Below, piece after piece: positions 1-8,866 of a stretch of DNA of 64,000 nt. The notes beneath the pieces are model-generated. The model ran no database searches. It saw only the letters and a program-made list of their open reading frames with translations, and had not been told where the DNA came from. Both the position numbers and the translations under genes were made by a program. The stretch's first letter is position 1. Each line of letters opens with the position of its first letter. Source of the stretch: Nocardia tenerifensis NBRC 101015 (GTDB taxonomy: Bacteria; Actinomycetota; Actinomycetes; Mycobacteriales; Mycobacteriaceae); contig NZ_BAGH01000167.1 in assembly GCF_000308715.1 (NCBI RefSeq), positions 1 through 64,000 of the forward strand. Reading direction: 5' to 3'.

Positions 1-684
1 TTTAGCGGGTTTGGGTGCCGGCTCCGGGAAATAGGGCACGGGTGGCTTCGGATCCGGGACCCGGCCGGGCGTCCGATAGGGCTGCCCGCCCCGCTCGACG
101 TGCTCCTTCAGCTCTTCCTCGGTCTGCTTCTCCTTCAGCTTCTCCCACTCGTCCTCGTTCTGACACGCGACCTGCCGCGGCCCCGCCCCTGCAACAGTGA
201 TCGGGCCGCCCTCGGCGTAACTACCGGCGGCTCGATGCGCGCCGTGTTCGAGCTGTGCCGGATCGGCCGTCCCACCGCGCCGTTGCTGCACCACGTGCGC
301 GAGTTCGTGCGCGAGCAATTGATCACCCGCCGAGGTGCCCGGCTGATACCTACCGTCGCGAAAGGCGATATCGGAGCCGAAAGTGTAAGCGCTGGCACGC
401 AACTCGCGCGTAGCCGCATCGGCCGACGAACCGACGTGCACCCGCACGTCACCGAAGTCGTCGCCGAAGCGCGTCTCCATCTCCCGCCGAGTAGCGGTTT
501 CCAGCGGTGCTCCCGTCGTGCTGTGTCCACGAGCGGTGAGCGAGTGTGCGGGGACGGAGGTCAGGTCGACATCGGAGGCATCCGGCCGAATGCCACTGCG
601 CGACGTTCCTTCCGTGTCGACATTGCGTGGTGTACGCCGAATGTCCTTGTCTTGCAGAGTCGCTCGACTGGCTTGCACAGTCAT
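1..684 (-). CDS. eCIS DUF4157 effector-like protein, partial (C-terminus beyond left edge)
   Basis: Reading the minus strand from the ATG at 684 gives 228 codons open to the edge of the window with no stop, so the C-terminal part is not visible. Residues about 58-135 form a DUF4157 domain ending in an HELAH zinc-protease-type motif (His126, Glu127, His130). A charged Lys/Glu stretch (about 178-198) and a proline-rich stretch (about 207-228) follow. DUF4157 is a family strongly associated with eCIS effectors. The start overlaps the stop of the upstream DUF4157 gene by ATGA, so the two are translationally coupled. The motif VACQNEDE just after the domain matches VACQSEDE in the neighbour. What the missing C-terminus does is unknown. 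Confidence 0.85.
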   Translation of the reverse strand, partial: MTVQASRATLQDKDIRRTPRNVDTEGTSRSGIRPDASDVDLTSVPAHSLTARGHSTTGAPLETATRREMETRFGDDFGDVRVHVGSSADAATRELRASAYTFGSDIAFRDGRYQPGTSAGDQLLAHELAHVVQQRRGGTADPAQLEHGAHRAAGSYAEGGPITVAGAGPRQVACQNEDEWEKLKEKQTEEELKEHVERGGQPYRTPGRVPDPKPPVPYFPEPAPKPAK

Positions 685-2288
685 GGCCGGTCCTCCGTTC
701 GCCGCGGGAACACTTGGTCGGGCAGGGGCAGCGATCCCCGCTCGGGCGGAATCACCTGCTCGGCAAGGCCCAACCGTTCCCTGAGTTCGGGTGGCAGAGC
801 CGTGGACTGGAGCGGGACCGACGTGGCCTCGTTCCTACCTCCTTCGACCCTCTTGATTGTTTGCGCCATGGTCACGAGCTGAGACTGTTTGAGCACCTTC
901 ATTTTTGTGCCGGGTGTGACGCCGGCACCGATGTCATGAGCGATCTGTTTCGCATACGCCACCGGGTCGTCGCTGTGCGAGCTGGCATATGTCTGCATCG
1001 CCTCGAACAACGTGTAATCCTGGGTCAGTTGTCGATACCTCAGTTCATCGACGAGCGCCCGCACACCGGTGGCCTCGTCTGGAAAAATCTGGAACTCGCC
1101 AGAATCGGTTCCGATGGCTCCTGCGGACAATTTACCGTTCGCCCATCTGCGGAGGTTGCCTGGATTGTTATTGCGCGAACTACGGGTACCGTTGCCGCCG
1201 AACCGAACTTCGCTCTCATATACGACGTAGGTGACGCCGTCGACGCTCCAGGTGTCGCCCGCTCTGTATCGAGTATTGGGACTGAGCCGGAGCAGTTGCT
1301 GAAATCCTTTGCGATCGATGCCGCCGGAGGCGAGCAGACCCTCCGTGACCTTGATGGCTTTGCGGTGCTCCAGCCCGTCGAGCTGACGGGCGGCGTCGCT
1401 CAGCCTTCCGGTCTGTGCCGCGAAACGGGCGCCGCCGACACCCACCGCGTCCGCGGCTTTTGCTTCCCGCCCGGTCAGTGTCCCTTTCCATCGATAGAAC
1501 CGAACGGCCCCGTCCTTGGCGGCGGTCGCGTCCACGCCTGTGACCGCGTCCACGACATTGTCCTTGCCGCCGTGGTACGCACCTTCGACCAGCGCCGTAC
1601 GCTCGGCGCGTCCCAATCGCTTGACCTCTGCGGCGATGACCGCCGGAGCGCAGGTATTCAGTTCCCAGGCGGCGCGGGACCAGTCGGAATCCTTGACGTA
1701 CCTATGGAATTCGTCGACCGGATCGGTCGTCGCGACCGCGGGCCGCTCGTCCTCGCTCTGGCAGGCGACGCGCACCGGGCTACGCTCGGCGATGCGAATA
1801 GCATCGGTGCCTGCCCAAGCGTCGGCGGCGCGGTGGGCGTCGATCTCCGTCGCCGACTCCGACGCGCTGGTGCCGGGCACCGCACGGCTTTGCTGCACAA
1901 CGTGGGCCAGTTCGTGGGCGAGGAGGTGGTTGCCGCGGGGGGTGCCGGGGTGGTAGGCGTCGTCGCGGAAGACGAGATCGGCGCCGAGGGTGTAGGCGTG
2001 GGCGCGGAGGGTGCGGGCGGAGGTGTCGGCGGCGGGGCCGGTGTGGGTGCGGACGGCGCTGAAGTCGTGGCCGAAACGGGATTCCATGGTGGCGCGGGTG
2101 GTGGGGTCCAGGGGTGCGCCGTGGGTGTTCAGGCCGTTGGCGACGGCCGGGACGGATGTCAGGTCTATGCCGAATCCTGTTGTGCGGAAGTCTTTATCGT
2201 TCTCCGGCGCACGGTCACGCGCGGGCAGCGCACGCGGGATCGCGCGGGTTCGGCTGGGCGGCTTGTTGACCGGGGTGGACATGGGCAC
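681..2288 (-). CDS. eCIS DUF4157 effector-like protein with C-terminal NNNPGN domain
   Basis: This 535-residue protein follows the structural genes of the injection system. Residues 57-135 are a DUF4157 domain with HELAH at 125-129, a motif usual for zinc metallopeptidases. In the known eCIS repertoire DUF4157 proteins are candidate cargo, with the domain read as a processing or loading module. Residues about 190-360 form a soluble middle region I do not recognise. Residues 373-378 are NNNPGN, followed by a FQIF..EATGVRAL segment, which resembles small phage/prophage proteins carrying NNPGN motifs; a cell-wall-related activity is only an inference. No signal peptide or membrane segment is seen. 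The start could be Met1 or Met3. Confidence 0.8.
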   Translation of the reverse strand: MPMSTPVNKPPSRTRAIPRALPARDRAPENDKDFRTTGFGIDLTSVPAVANGLNTHGAPLDPTTRATMESRFGHDFSAVRTHTGPAADTSARTLRAHAYTLGADLVFRDDAYHPGTPRGNHLLAHELAHVVQQSRAVPGTSASESATEIDAHRAADAWAGTDAIRIAERSPVRVACQSEDERPAVATTDPVDEFHRYVKDSDWSRAAWELNTCAPAVIAAEVKRLGRAERTALVEGAYHGGKDNVVDAVTGVDATAAKDGAVRFYRWKGTLTGREAKAADAVGVGGARFAAQTGRLSDAARQLDGLEHRKAIKVTEGLLASGGIDRKGFQQLLRLSPNTRYRAGDTWSVDGVTYVVYESEVRFGGNGTRSSRNNNPGNLRRWANGKLSAGAIGTDSGEFQIFPDEATGVRALVDELRYRQLTQDYTLFEAMQTYASSHSDDPVAYAKQIAHDIGAGVTPGTKMKVLKQSQLVTMAQTIKRVEGGRNEATSVPLQSTALPPELRERLGLAEQVIPPERGSLPLPDQVFPRRTEDRP

Positions 2289-2300
2289 GACCTATCGGGT

Positions 2301-3635
2301 TCAGTTGACGGGGCAGTGGGCCAGCGGCTGGAATTCGAGCTGCAGGCTGCGGGTGGCGCCCTCGCCGACGAAAAGCAATGGCGCGTAGTGATGTTCGACG
2401 CCGTGCGGCGGCACGTACGATGGAGTCTTGCCGTCGGCATCGTGCGGCCAGATGATGTCGCCGGTGGCCACGCGGGCGGGGATGGTCCAGTAGTCGCCGA
2501 CGCGGTAGGTGTGGGCGCCGCCGGGATCGGCTGCGAGGAACTGGATTTCGATTCCGTTCTCCAAGGGAATCCAGCCGTTGTCGCCGATCCCCTCGACCAG
2601 CTTGACCGCTCCGTCGACCAAGGGCGCGGCTTTGCGCTCGCGCTGATCCCAGCGTCGGACCTTGGCGTGCGGGCGCTCGGCGGGGTCGGTCTCGATGGGG
2701 CCGGTAGCGGTGGTGGGATCGATGGTGAGCAGGTTTCCGTCGACGCCGCTCAGCTTGACGCGGGTACCGGCGACTCCGGCGTATTCGAGGGTGTCCCAGG
2801 TCAATTCGACCCAGTCGCCGACCACGAATCCGCGTTTGGCGTCCTTGACGCCTGCCACGTGCAGTCGGTTGCCGAGTGTGCCGGTCCAGGCGGCGGCGAC
2901 CGATCCGTTCTCCCGCGACCACACGAACGAGGTCACCGATCCCTCGACGGATTCGTCGGCCACCGCGGCGATCTCGACGCGGTACAGCTGATTCTCCACG
3001 CCCCGGTAGTGGGCGTCGGGCGCGGCCAGACACGGGTCGTCCCCGGATGTCGGCGGGCCGGTCCGCGCGCGCAGCAGCGGCGGGTTGCCGCGCAGCCCGG
3101 CCCGCCACGTCTCCAGCGGGAAGCGCCCGCATGAGGGTTCTTCGTCGGTGTACGCCGCTGCGCGCACCTGCCAGATGACCTGGCGGCGGGATGTGGTGTC
3201 TGGTCCACCGAGGGCGACCTCGCGGATGCGATCGTCCTCGAGCGAGCTGACGTGGCGCTCCCACACGTCCAGATACACCACGTACGGCGGGTCGGGCAGC
3301 TCCAGCCGTTCGGTGGCGATCGGGTACGGCTGCTCCGACCAATGCACCTTGTCGAGCTCGAGGGGCAGCTCGACCCGGATGCCGTCGACGTAATACACCC
3401 CCGCTCCCAGTTCCAGATCCCGGCGCCCATTGCTGATGGGGTCGGGGTGGAAGCCGAGGGTGTCGGCCGGGCCGCCGTGCGGGCCGATGAGGTCGGCGGC
3501 GAGGGTGCGCTGGGCGCCGATCAGGGTGGACATGGCGGTGTTCCAGTCCGACTCGACGAGTACTCGGCCCTGCTGGAGCAGCACGAGACTGTAGTCGGCC
3601 GGGTCCGGCGTCAGCCGGGAAAAATCTCCACGCAT
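2301..3635 (-). CDS. DUF6519-type eCIS structural protein
   Basis: 444 residues. The N-terminus MRGDFSRLTPDPADYS followed by VLLQQGRVLVESDWN is characteristic of DUF6519 proteins encoded in actinobacterial eCIS loci. The protein is rich in short beta segments (for example YYVDGIRVELP and PYVVYLDVWERHV) and has no membrane segment. It lies 9 bp downstream of the gpI/beta-helix gene and 12 bp upstream of the first DUF4157 gene, between baseplate and cargo. That position suggests a baseplate-periphery, fibre-like or cargo-adaptor role, but no direct function is known to me. The family call is moderately strong and the role is inferred from context. Confidence 0.7.
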   Translation of the reverse strand: MRGDFSRLTPDPADYSLVLLQQGRVLVESDWNTAMSTLIGAQRTLAADLIGPHGGPADTLGFHPDPISNGRRDLELGAGVYYVDGIRVELPLELDKVHWSEQPYPIATERLELPDPPYVVYLDVWERHVSSLEDDRIREVALGGPDTTSRRQVIWQVRAAAYTDEEPSCGRFPLETWRAGLRGNPPLLRARTGPPTSGDDPCLAAPDAHYRGVENQLYRVEIAAVADESVEGSVTSFVWSRENGSVAAAWTGTLGNRLHVAGVKDAKRGFVVGDWVELTWDTLEYAGVAGTRVKLSGVDGNLLTIDPTTATGPIETDPAERPHAKVRRWDQRERKAAPLVDGAVKLVEGIGDNGWIPLENGIEIQFLAADPGGAHTYRVGDYWTIPARVATGDIIWPHDADGKTPSYVPPHGVEHHYAPLLFVGEGATRSLQLEFQPLAHCPVN

Positions 3636-3644
3636 CGGAATCTC

Positions 3645-5798
3645 CTAATTCGCGATCAAGACGGCAACGTCGGTGTGGGCGGGGGTGAACTGTTCGAGGC
3701 GGGCAACGAGATTGGCCAGCCGTTGCGGCTGGTACAGGTCGTGGAAGACGCCCATCTCGGATTCGTCGTCGGCGCCGCGCCCGATCTCGGGTGCGCAGTC
3801 GGTGCGCAACTGCGCGTAGCCGGGCGTCCCGTAGCGCAGGTCGGTGAATCGCGGACGCACCCGATCCCGTTCGGCGGCAAGCAGTTCCGTCTGCTCGTCG
3901 CCGCGGACGGCGGCGTCTACCATGTCCGGTTGGCAGCGGTGCCTGCGCGGCGTCCGCGACCCGGGCGGCACGTAGCTGTAACGCACGCAACCGATCTGGC
4001 GGCGCGCGACCCGAACACAGCCTAGGAACAGCGTGTTCTGGGCCAGCGGGATGGCGTGGACGCCGACCGTGCCGATGACGGTGCTGTCGGTGAACGAGAC
4101 CGCGGCGTGGGCCAGCGGCCAATTGGGCGCGCCGACGGCCTCGCGTTCGCGATCGGTGGCGTCGACGATGCTGTCGCTGATCTCGATGCGCGTGGGGTCG
4201 GCGGTGACCTCGTCCGCATAGACCTGGATGGACCCGATGATGCTGCGCTCCACCGAGATCCGACCGTCGCACAGATAGATTTCCAGGCTCGGTTCGGCGG
4301 GGCGGCGCGGTCGGCAGTCCCCGGTCAGCCCCCAGCCGGGCACCAGCGTGCAGTCGCGGATCTGTACCCGCTGTAGCGGTCCCTCCACATGCACCGGGCG
4401 TCCCGCGACCGTGACTCCGTCCAGCGTGAAACACCCACCGGGACGGCAGTTCTCGCCTTGCTCGGTGAAGACGGTGAGCGCGTCGGGCGCGTTGCGTTGC
4501 TTGTCGAGCAGGTAGATCACCGGGCGGGTGCGGTCGGCCGCACGGAGGGTGAGGCTTTCCCCGCGACGCAGTTCGATGGTGAGCTGCTCGACATAGACCT
4601 CGTTGTCGCGGATCTCGATCACCGCGACCGGCTGCTCGTCGCGCACCTTGTCCCACGCGTCGAGCGCGTCCTCGATGCTGGTCACCATGCCAGGGCCGAC
4701 CTGCTTGGCGACCGCTTGATAGAAGGTGCCAGGCGCGGGAACGGCCAGCCTGCGCGGGTATTCGCCGCCGCCGATGTCGGAGCTGAAACCATAGTGGTAG
4801 CACACCCACACCCCGTGCGGCGGGTGTCCGGGCGGGAACGCCAGCCGCCCCAGCTCGGGATCGATCGCCACCTGGTCCTTGGGCGTCCGGTAGGCCCAGT
4901 CGGTGAGATCCGCGACGATGAACTTCTCGGCGGGCACCGGAACGCGCCGTACCTTGCCGCCTACCCGCTCGCCGACCTCCACACTGAAACTCCTTCCGGG
5001 ACCGTAGTAGTCACGAAAACGGCGGTGCAGCATATGTCGTCGGATCGGGGTCGGCAGGCCGAGCTCCCCGCCCGCCTCCGGGTCGGGCCGGGTGAACAGC
5101 GGCGCGTCGTTGCCCAGCACACTGAAGGTGAAGCAGCTGGGTCCGACCTCCTCGATACAGGCCGCGGGCGCGGCGGTGACCGGATATGCGCGCAGCCGCC
5201 ACACGAACACCCCGACCTCGGGAATGTTGTGAAACCCTTGTCCCCGTGCGGAATTGATCCGCCGCACGTCCACGCTGCGGGCCAGGCTGTCGAACGGCCC
5301 GCCGAGCTGGTCCAGCCGTTCGACCTGACGTAGATCGGCGACCGCACCACGGTCGGGGTGCATATGGTTCAGATTCTGGAAAACCGCGAGCAGCCGGTAG
5401 AACTCGACTGCCTTCGCGGGCCAGCCCGCCACATCGGCGGCGAGCTCTTCGAGCAGCGCCAGGGTTCCTTTGCGGCGGTGCGCGCGCACGCTGTCGGCGA
5501 CCTCCCGGCGCGGGATCAGCGCCCGCACTTGTTCGGGCGCGGCCTGCGCGAGTTCCCCTGCGGCGCTGACGGGTCGGTAGCCGACCAGGTCACCGAGGTA
5601 GGGCACCGCCCAGTCGGCGGCGGTCTCGATGAACCAGTTGTCGTAGAGCCCGTCGAGATCGTCCTCGACGTGGCCGACCTGTTCGCTGATGACGCGCAAC
5701 AGATCCCGCAGCGGGAAGCCGGCCTTCTCGTCACGGGCGCGGTGGATCGCGGGGACCAGCCGATACAACTGGTCCCATCGCTCGGCGGGCAGGGTCAT
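3645..5798 (-). CDS. eCIS tail protein: gpI-like N-terminus plus beta-helix-like region
   Basis: The ATG at 5798 overlaps the preceding stop by ATGA, giving 717 residues. The first about 120 residues (LYRLVPAIHRARDE, GLYDNWFIETAADWAVPYLG, LVGYRPV) match the tail protein I-like N-terminus of phage/eCIS baseplate proteins that pack against the gpJ-like wedge. The middle contains several predicted beta modules. Residues about 450-600 (ISVERSIIGSIQVYADEV, RIEISDSIVDA, VSFTDSTVIGTVGV) have the turn-strand periodicity of a right-handed parallel beta-helix, as in fibre or spike stalks. This protein may be the most exposed part of the baseplate. No recognisable receptor-binding tip is present. The possible fibre role is inferred. 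Confidence 0.7.
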   Translation of the reverse strand: MTLPAERWDQLYRLVPAIHRARDEKAGFPLRDLLRVISEQVGHVEDDLDGLYDNWFIETAADWAVPYLGDLVGYRPVSAAGELAQAAPEQVRALIPRREVADSVRAHRRKGTLALLEELAADVAGWPAKAVEFYRLLAVFQNLNHMHPDRGAVADLRQVERLDQLGGPFDSLARSVDVRRINSARGQGFHNIPEVGVFVWRLRAYPVTAAPAACIEEVGPSCFTFSVLGNDAPLFTRPDPEAGGELGLPTPIRRHMLHRRFRDYYGPGRSFSVEVGERVGGKVRRVPVPAEKFIVADLTDWAYRTPKDQVAIDPELGRLAFPPGHPPHGVWVCYHYGFSSDIGGGEYPRRLAVPAPGTFYQAVAKQVGPGMVTSIEDALDAWDKVRDEQPVAVIEIRDNEVYVEQLTIELRRGESLTLRAADRTRPVIYLLDKQRNAPDALTVFTEQGENCRPGGCFTLDGVTVAGRPVHVEGPLQRVQIRDCTLVPGWGLTGDCRPRRPAEPSLEIYLCDGRISVERSIIGSIQVYADEVTADPTRIEISDSIVDATDREREAVGAPNWPLAHAAVSFTDSTVIGTVGVHAIPLAQNTLFLGCVRVARRQIGCVRYSYVPPGSRTPRRHRCQPDMVDAAVRGDEQTELLAAERDRVRPRFTDLRYGTPGYAQLRTDCAPEIGRGADDESEMGVFHDLYQPQRLANLVARLEQFTPAHTDVAVLIAN

Positions 5799-8700
5799 AT
5801 CGCCTCCAGGATCAGCGTGTCGGGAGCCGTGGGGCTCAGGATGAGCAGTTCGGCCGGCCGGATGCGGCCGAGCCCTCGCGGGCCACCGCGGTCGAACGCG
5901 GCCGGCGCGGCGGGCACCACCGGCAGCAGGGAGAGCCCGGCGGTCGGATCCTCGCTCACCAGTTCGGTCTCGCCGAGCGAGTCCAGTATTCGAAGGTCGG
6001 CGTAGACCACGCCGGGCACCGCCTGGATCTCGGCCAAGACCGCGGATTGGGTTATGGGCTGGGCGATTTCGCGCTTGCCCGGCCCGAACACGGCCAGCAG
6101 GCGGGCGCGGATCGCCGGCTCGACCTCCGCCCACACCCGGTCGGGATCGATGCGCACCCGCGCCGAGACGGCCAGGGCGCGCAGCGTGCGGATGGCGACC
6201 TGCACCTCCTGATCGGGATCGCCGAGGTTACGCAGCGCCTGCCGCAGGTTCGCGGCCAGCGCGGAGGTGGGCGCGATGGGCGCGTCGTCGATGCCCGCGA
6301 CGGTGACGTGCACGACCAGCCGCCGACCATCGGACAGCTCCCGCGCGGCGGCCGCGCCGACGCCCGCGAAGGCGACGGCGAAATCGGCGTAGTCCGAGAC
6401 CGATACCAACCGGTCGAGAGCCTGCACGCTGACCGCGGCGTTGCGGCGCACCGTTTCTCGGCGGTCGCGGTCCGCCCCGCCGGTGGCGGGCTGCGGGTTG
6501 GTGACGGCGGTGACGCCGAGCGGCTGATCCAGCGGAGTGGCGATGCTGCCCGCCGCGGCATTGCCGGAAAGCCCTATGCCGCTGCGGTATCGGGCACGGA
6601 TGTTCTCGATGCCGGTCGGCGGGCGGGCCGCGCCGAACACGACCGCGGTGTTGCCGTCGTCGTCGGTCTCGATGACGTAGCGGCGGTCGTCGCGGCCGAT
6701 GTCCAGCAGGCTGTCTGCCTCGTGCCAGCGCACCCCGTCCACGAACACCTCGAGCGCGGCGCTCGCTCCCGCGCTGGTCGGCGCGGGCAGGTAGGTCAGG
6801 GGTGGCTGCTTGAGCGGGTAGCGGGCGAATTCCTTGGTGGGATCGCCCGATCCGAGGACTTCGTCGCGGGTCTCGCCGTGCGTGGCGGGGGCGACGTTGC
6901 CGTAGAGGATCACGCTCGATCGCAGGTAGGTGTAGGCGAGCGGGGCCGAGAAGCGTACGAAGGTGTGTACGGTGTCGCCCGGCAGCTCGACCACTTCGCA
7001 CGTGCAGCCGCCGTTCAGTTTCCCGCCGCCGCACTGACACACCACGATTCGTTTGGAGTGGTGTTCGACCGCCGCGACCATGACGAGTTCCGAGCCGGGT
7101 ACTCCGGTCGGGCCTCTGCCGTCGTGGCCGCGGACCTGGCCGGCCTTGATGGCGGCGTCGGTGCGCTCGCCGGTGAGGATCAACCACCGGCCCGGCGTCA
7201 GCTCAGGGAACAGCCCGTCCAACTCGACTGTGTCGCACGAGGAGTCGGCGTCGCTCCCGACCTCCGACGACGCGGCGGCGAAGTACTCGGCGGGCGGGCA
7301 GCCGATGTCCTTGTCGTCCAGTGAGATTCCCGCCGGGACGAGATCCTCGGGGTAGCCGAGCACGGTGGTGTTGTCGAGCACGTCGTGCAAGGGCTTGGTG
7401 CCGCCGCCTGGCGGCCAGGCGTTCTCCAGCGTGAGCCTGCTGACCTTGGTCGACAGGCCGAGGATGTTGGCGGTCACCGTCTCCACGGCCGTCACCTTGT
7501 TCGGTACCGCCTTGGCGCCGAGTACCGGATTGATCAGGACGATTTGGCTGCCCGCGGTGATCGCGGGGTAGACCGCGTCCAGGTCCAGGGTCGTGCCGGA
7601 CTTGTAGTCGGGCGGTTGGATGGTCGGATGATCCTCGTCCACGTCTTTGGGCTCTGCCTCGCCGACGTGCACCGCGCCGCTCGATGTGCTTTCCGGCCGC
7701 ACGCCGAGCTTGGTCAACTTGGGGTCGACGTAACCTTTGATCTCACCGCCCTCGTAGCGCGGAAACTTCGGCGCGGTCGCGCCGAACAGCATGGCGCTCT
7801 GACGCATTCGGGTGATCTTCGGCGTCTCGTCGTCGTCGGCGGCACTGTGCGCCAGTGCGGCGTCGAGCGTCCCCGCGACCTCGGGAACCAAATCGCCGAG
7901 CAACGCGGTGACTCCCGCCTTGTCCGCGCCGAGCAGATCACGCAGATCACGTTTGAGATCGGCCGCGTCCGCAGGCGGCACGGACGCCGGTTTGCGCAGG
8001 CCTTTGACCAAGAGCTCGAGCCGAGTCCTGTCCTCCCTGGCCTCGCTGACCTGAACCGCTTCGGCGACAACGGGCGCGGCGCGGCGCAGCGCGGCGGCGA
8101 GATTGCGGTAGTGGCTCGCACACACCTCGACCGCGGTGAGGTCGGCGGGCGCGTCGACCACGACCCCGGTGACATCGAAGACCACCAGAACGTTCTTCTC
8201 GGCCAACTGCGCCACGATCCGATCGCCGACGCGCAGATCGGTGAGCGTGCCCTTGAACGTCAAATTCTTCGTACCCCAAAGCGTTCGGCTGTTCAGCAGC
8301 TGCGGTTGCCTGCGCCGCACGGTCATCGCGCTCAGATTCCCGTAGCCCACAACGGGTTCGGCGGTCTCGAAGGTGGCGGGCAGCTGCCCCGGCCCCGGAA
8401 TCTGCTGTGCCTTGGTGCCCGCCGGGATCGGCACCCGCTGATTCGGGTTGACGGTGAACGCCAGATACGCCGAGGCCGACAGTCCGGGGCGCGGCTGGTA
8501 GCCGACCAGTTCGGCCAGCCGGCGCACCGAGTACTCCTCGGTGGCGGTGCGCAGGAACCCTTCGTTGGCGATGCGCTCGGTGTAGAAGGTGAGCACGTCG
8601 GCGAGGGTGGCCCAGCCGTCCAGCAGCGCGAGGGACAGATCGCCCGGGTCGCGGGTGGTGAGGCCGGCGAGCGCGGGCAGTTCGGCGCTGCCGAGCCGTG

Positions 8701-8866
8701 CGCGCATGCTGGCCAGGAATTGCGGATGGGTACCCACCCGGTAGGTCAACGTGGGGAGTCCGGGCCGGTTGGCCACCGAAACCGGTGTCGCGACGGTGAT
8801 TCCGGTGCAGCAGTTGTCGCAACCGCATCCGGTGTCGGCGCATCCGCTGCCGCATCCAGTGTTCAT
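5795..8866 (-). CDS. Large baseplate J-like wedge protein (second copy), Cys-rich N-terminus
   Basis: 1023 residues, starting at an ATG that overlaps the end of the first gpJ-like gene. It belongs to the group annotated as putative baseplate assembly protein (gpJ/Afp11-12-like): the segment around ALLDGWATLADVLTFYTERI and VRRLAELVGYQPRPG is typical of the N-terminal part, and the C-terminal part (VSVQALDRLVSVSDYADFA, RRLVVHVTVAG) is typical of the gpJ fold. The first 20 residues contain six cysteines, and another cluster (CQCGGGKLNGGCTC) occurs near residue 620, so metal binding or disulfides are possible. Together with the 830-residue paralogue it should form the baseplate wedges. Confidence 0.85.
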   Translation of the reverse strand: MNTGCGSGCADTGCGCDNCCTGITVATPVSVANRPGLPTLTYRVGTHPQFLASMRARLGSAELPALAGLTTRDPGDLSLALLDGWATLADVLTFYTERIANEGFLRTATEEYSVRRLAELVGYQPRPGLSASAYLAFTVNPNQRVPIPAGTKAQQIPGPGQLPATFETAEPVVGYGNLSAMTVRRRQPQLLNSRTLWGTKNLTFKGTLTDLRVGDRIVAQLAEKNVLVVFDVTGVVVDAPADLTAVEVCASHYRNLAAALRRAAPVVAEAVQVSEAREDRTRLELLVKGLRKPASVPPADAADLKRDLRDLLGADKAGVTALLGDLVPEVAGTLDAALAHSAADDDETPKITRMRQSAMLFGATAPKFPRYEGGEIKGYVDPKLTKLGVRPESTSSGAVHVGEAEPKDVDEDHPTIQPPDYKSGTTLDLDAVYPAITAGSQIVLINPVLGAKAVPNKVTAVETVTANILGLSTKVSRLTLENAWPPGGGTKPLHDVLDNTTVLGYPEDLVPAGISLDDKDIGCPPAEYFAAASSEVGSDADSSCDTVELDGLFPELTPGRWLILTGERTDAAIKAGQVRGHDGRGPTGVPGSELVMVAAVEHHSKRIVVCQCGGGKLNGGCTCEVVELPGDTVHTFVRFSAPLAYTYLRSSVILYGNVAPATHGETRDEVLGSGDPTKEFARYPLKQPPLTYLPAPTSAGASAALEVFVDGVRWHEADSLLDIGRDDRRYVIETDDDGNTAVVFGAARPPTGIENIRARYRSGIGLSGNAAAGSIATPLDQPLGVTAVTNPQPATGGADRDRRETVRRNAAVSVQALDRLVSVSDYADFAVAFAGVGAAAARELSDGRRLVVHVTVAGIDDAPIAPTSALAANLRQALRNLGDPDQEVQVAIRTLRALAVSARVRIDPDRVWAEVEPAIRARLLAVFGPGKREIAQPITQSAVLAEIQAVPGVVYADLRILDSLGETELVSEDPTAGLSLLPVVPAAPAAFDRGGPRGLGRIRPAELLILSPTAPDTLILEAI

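Noticed and set aside
546..3134. Very long plus-strand open frame opposite the DUF4157 and DUF6519 genes
   Set aside because: It is antisense to well-supported genes, is biased to Gly, Ala, Arg and Val and has no family features; such frames are a by-product of high GC.
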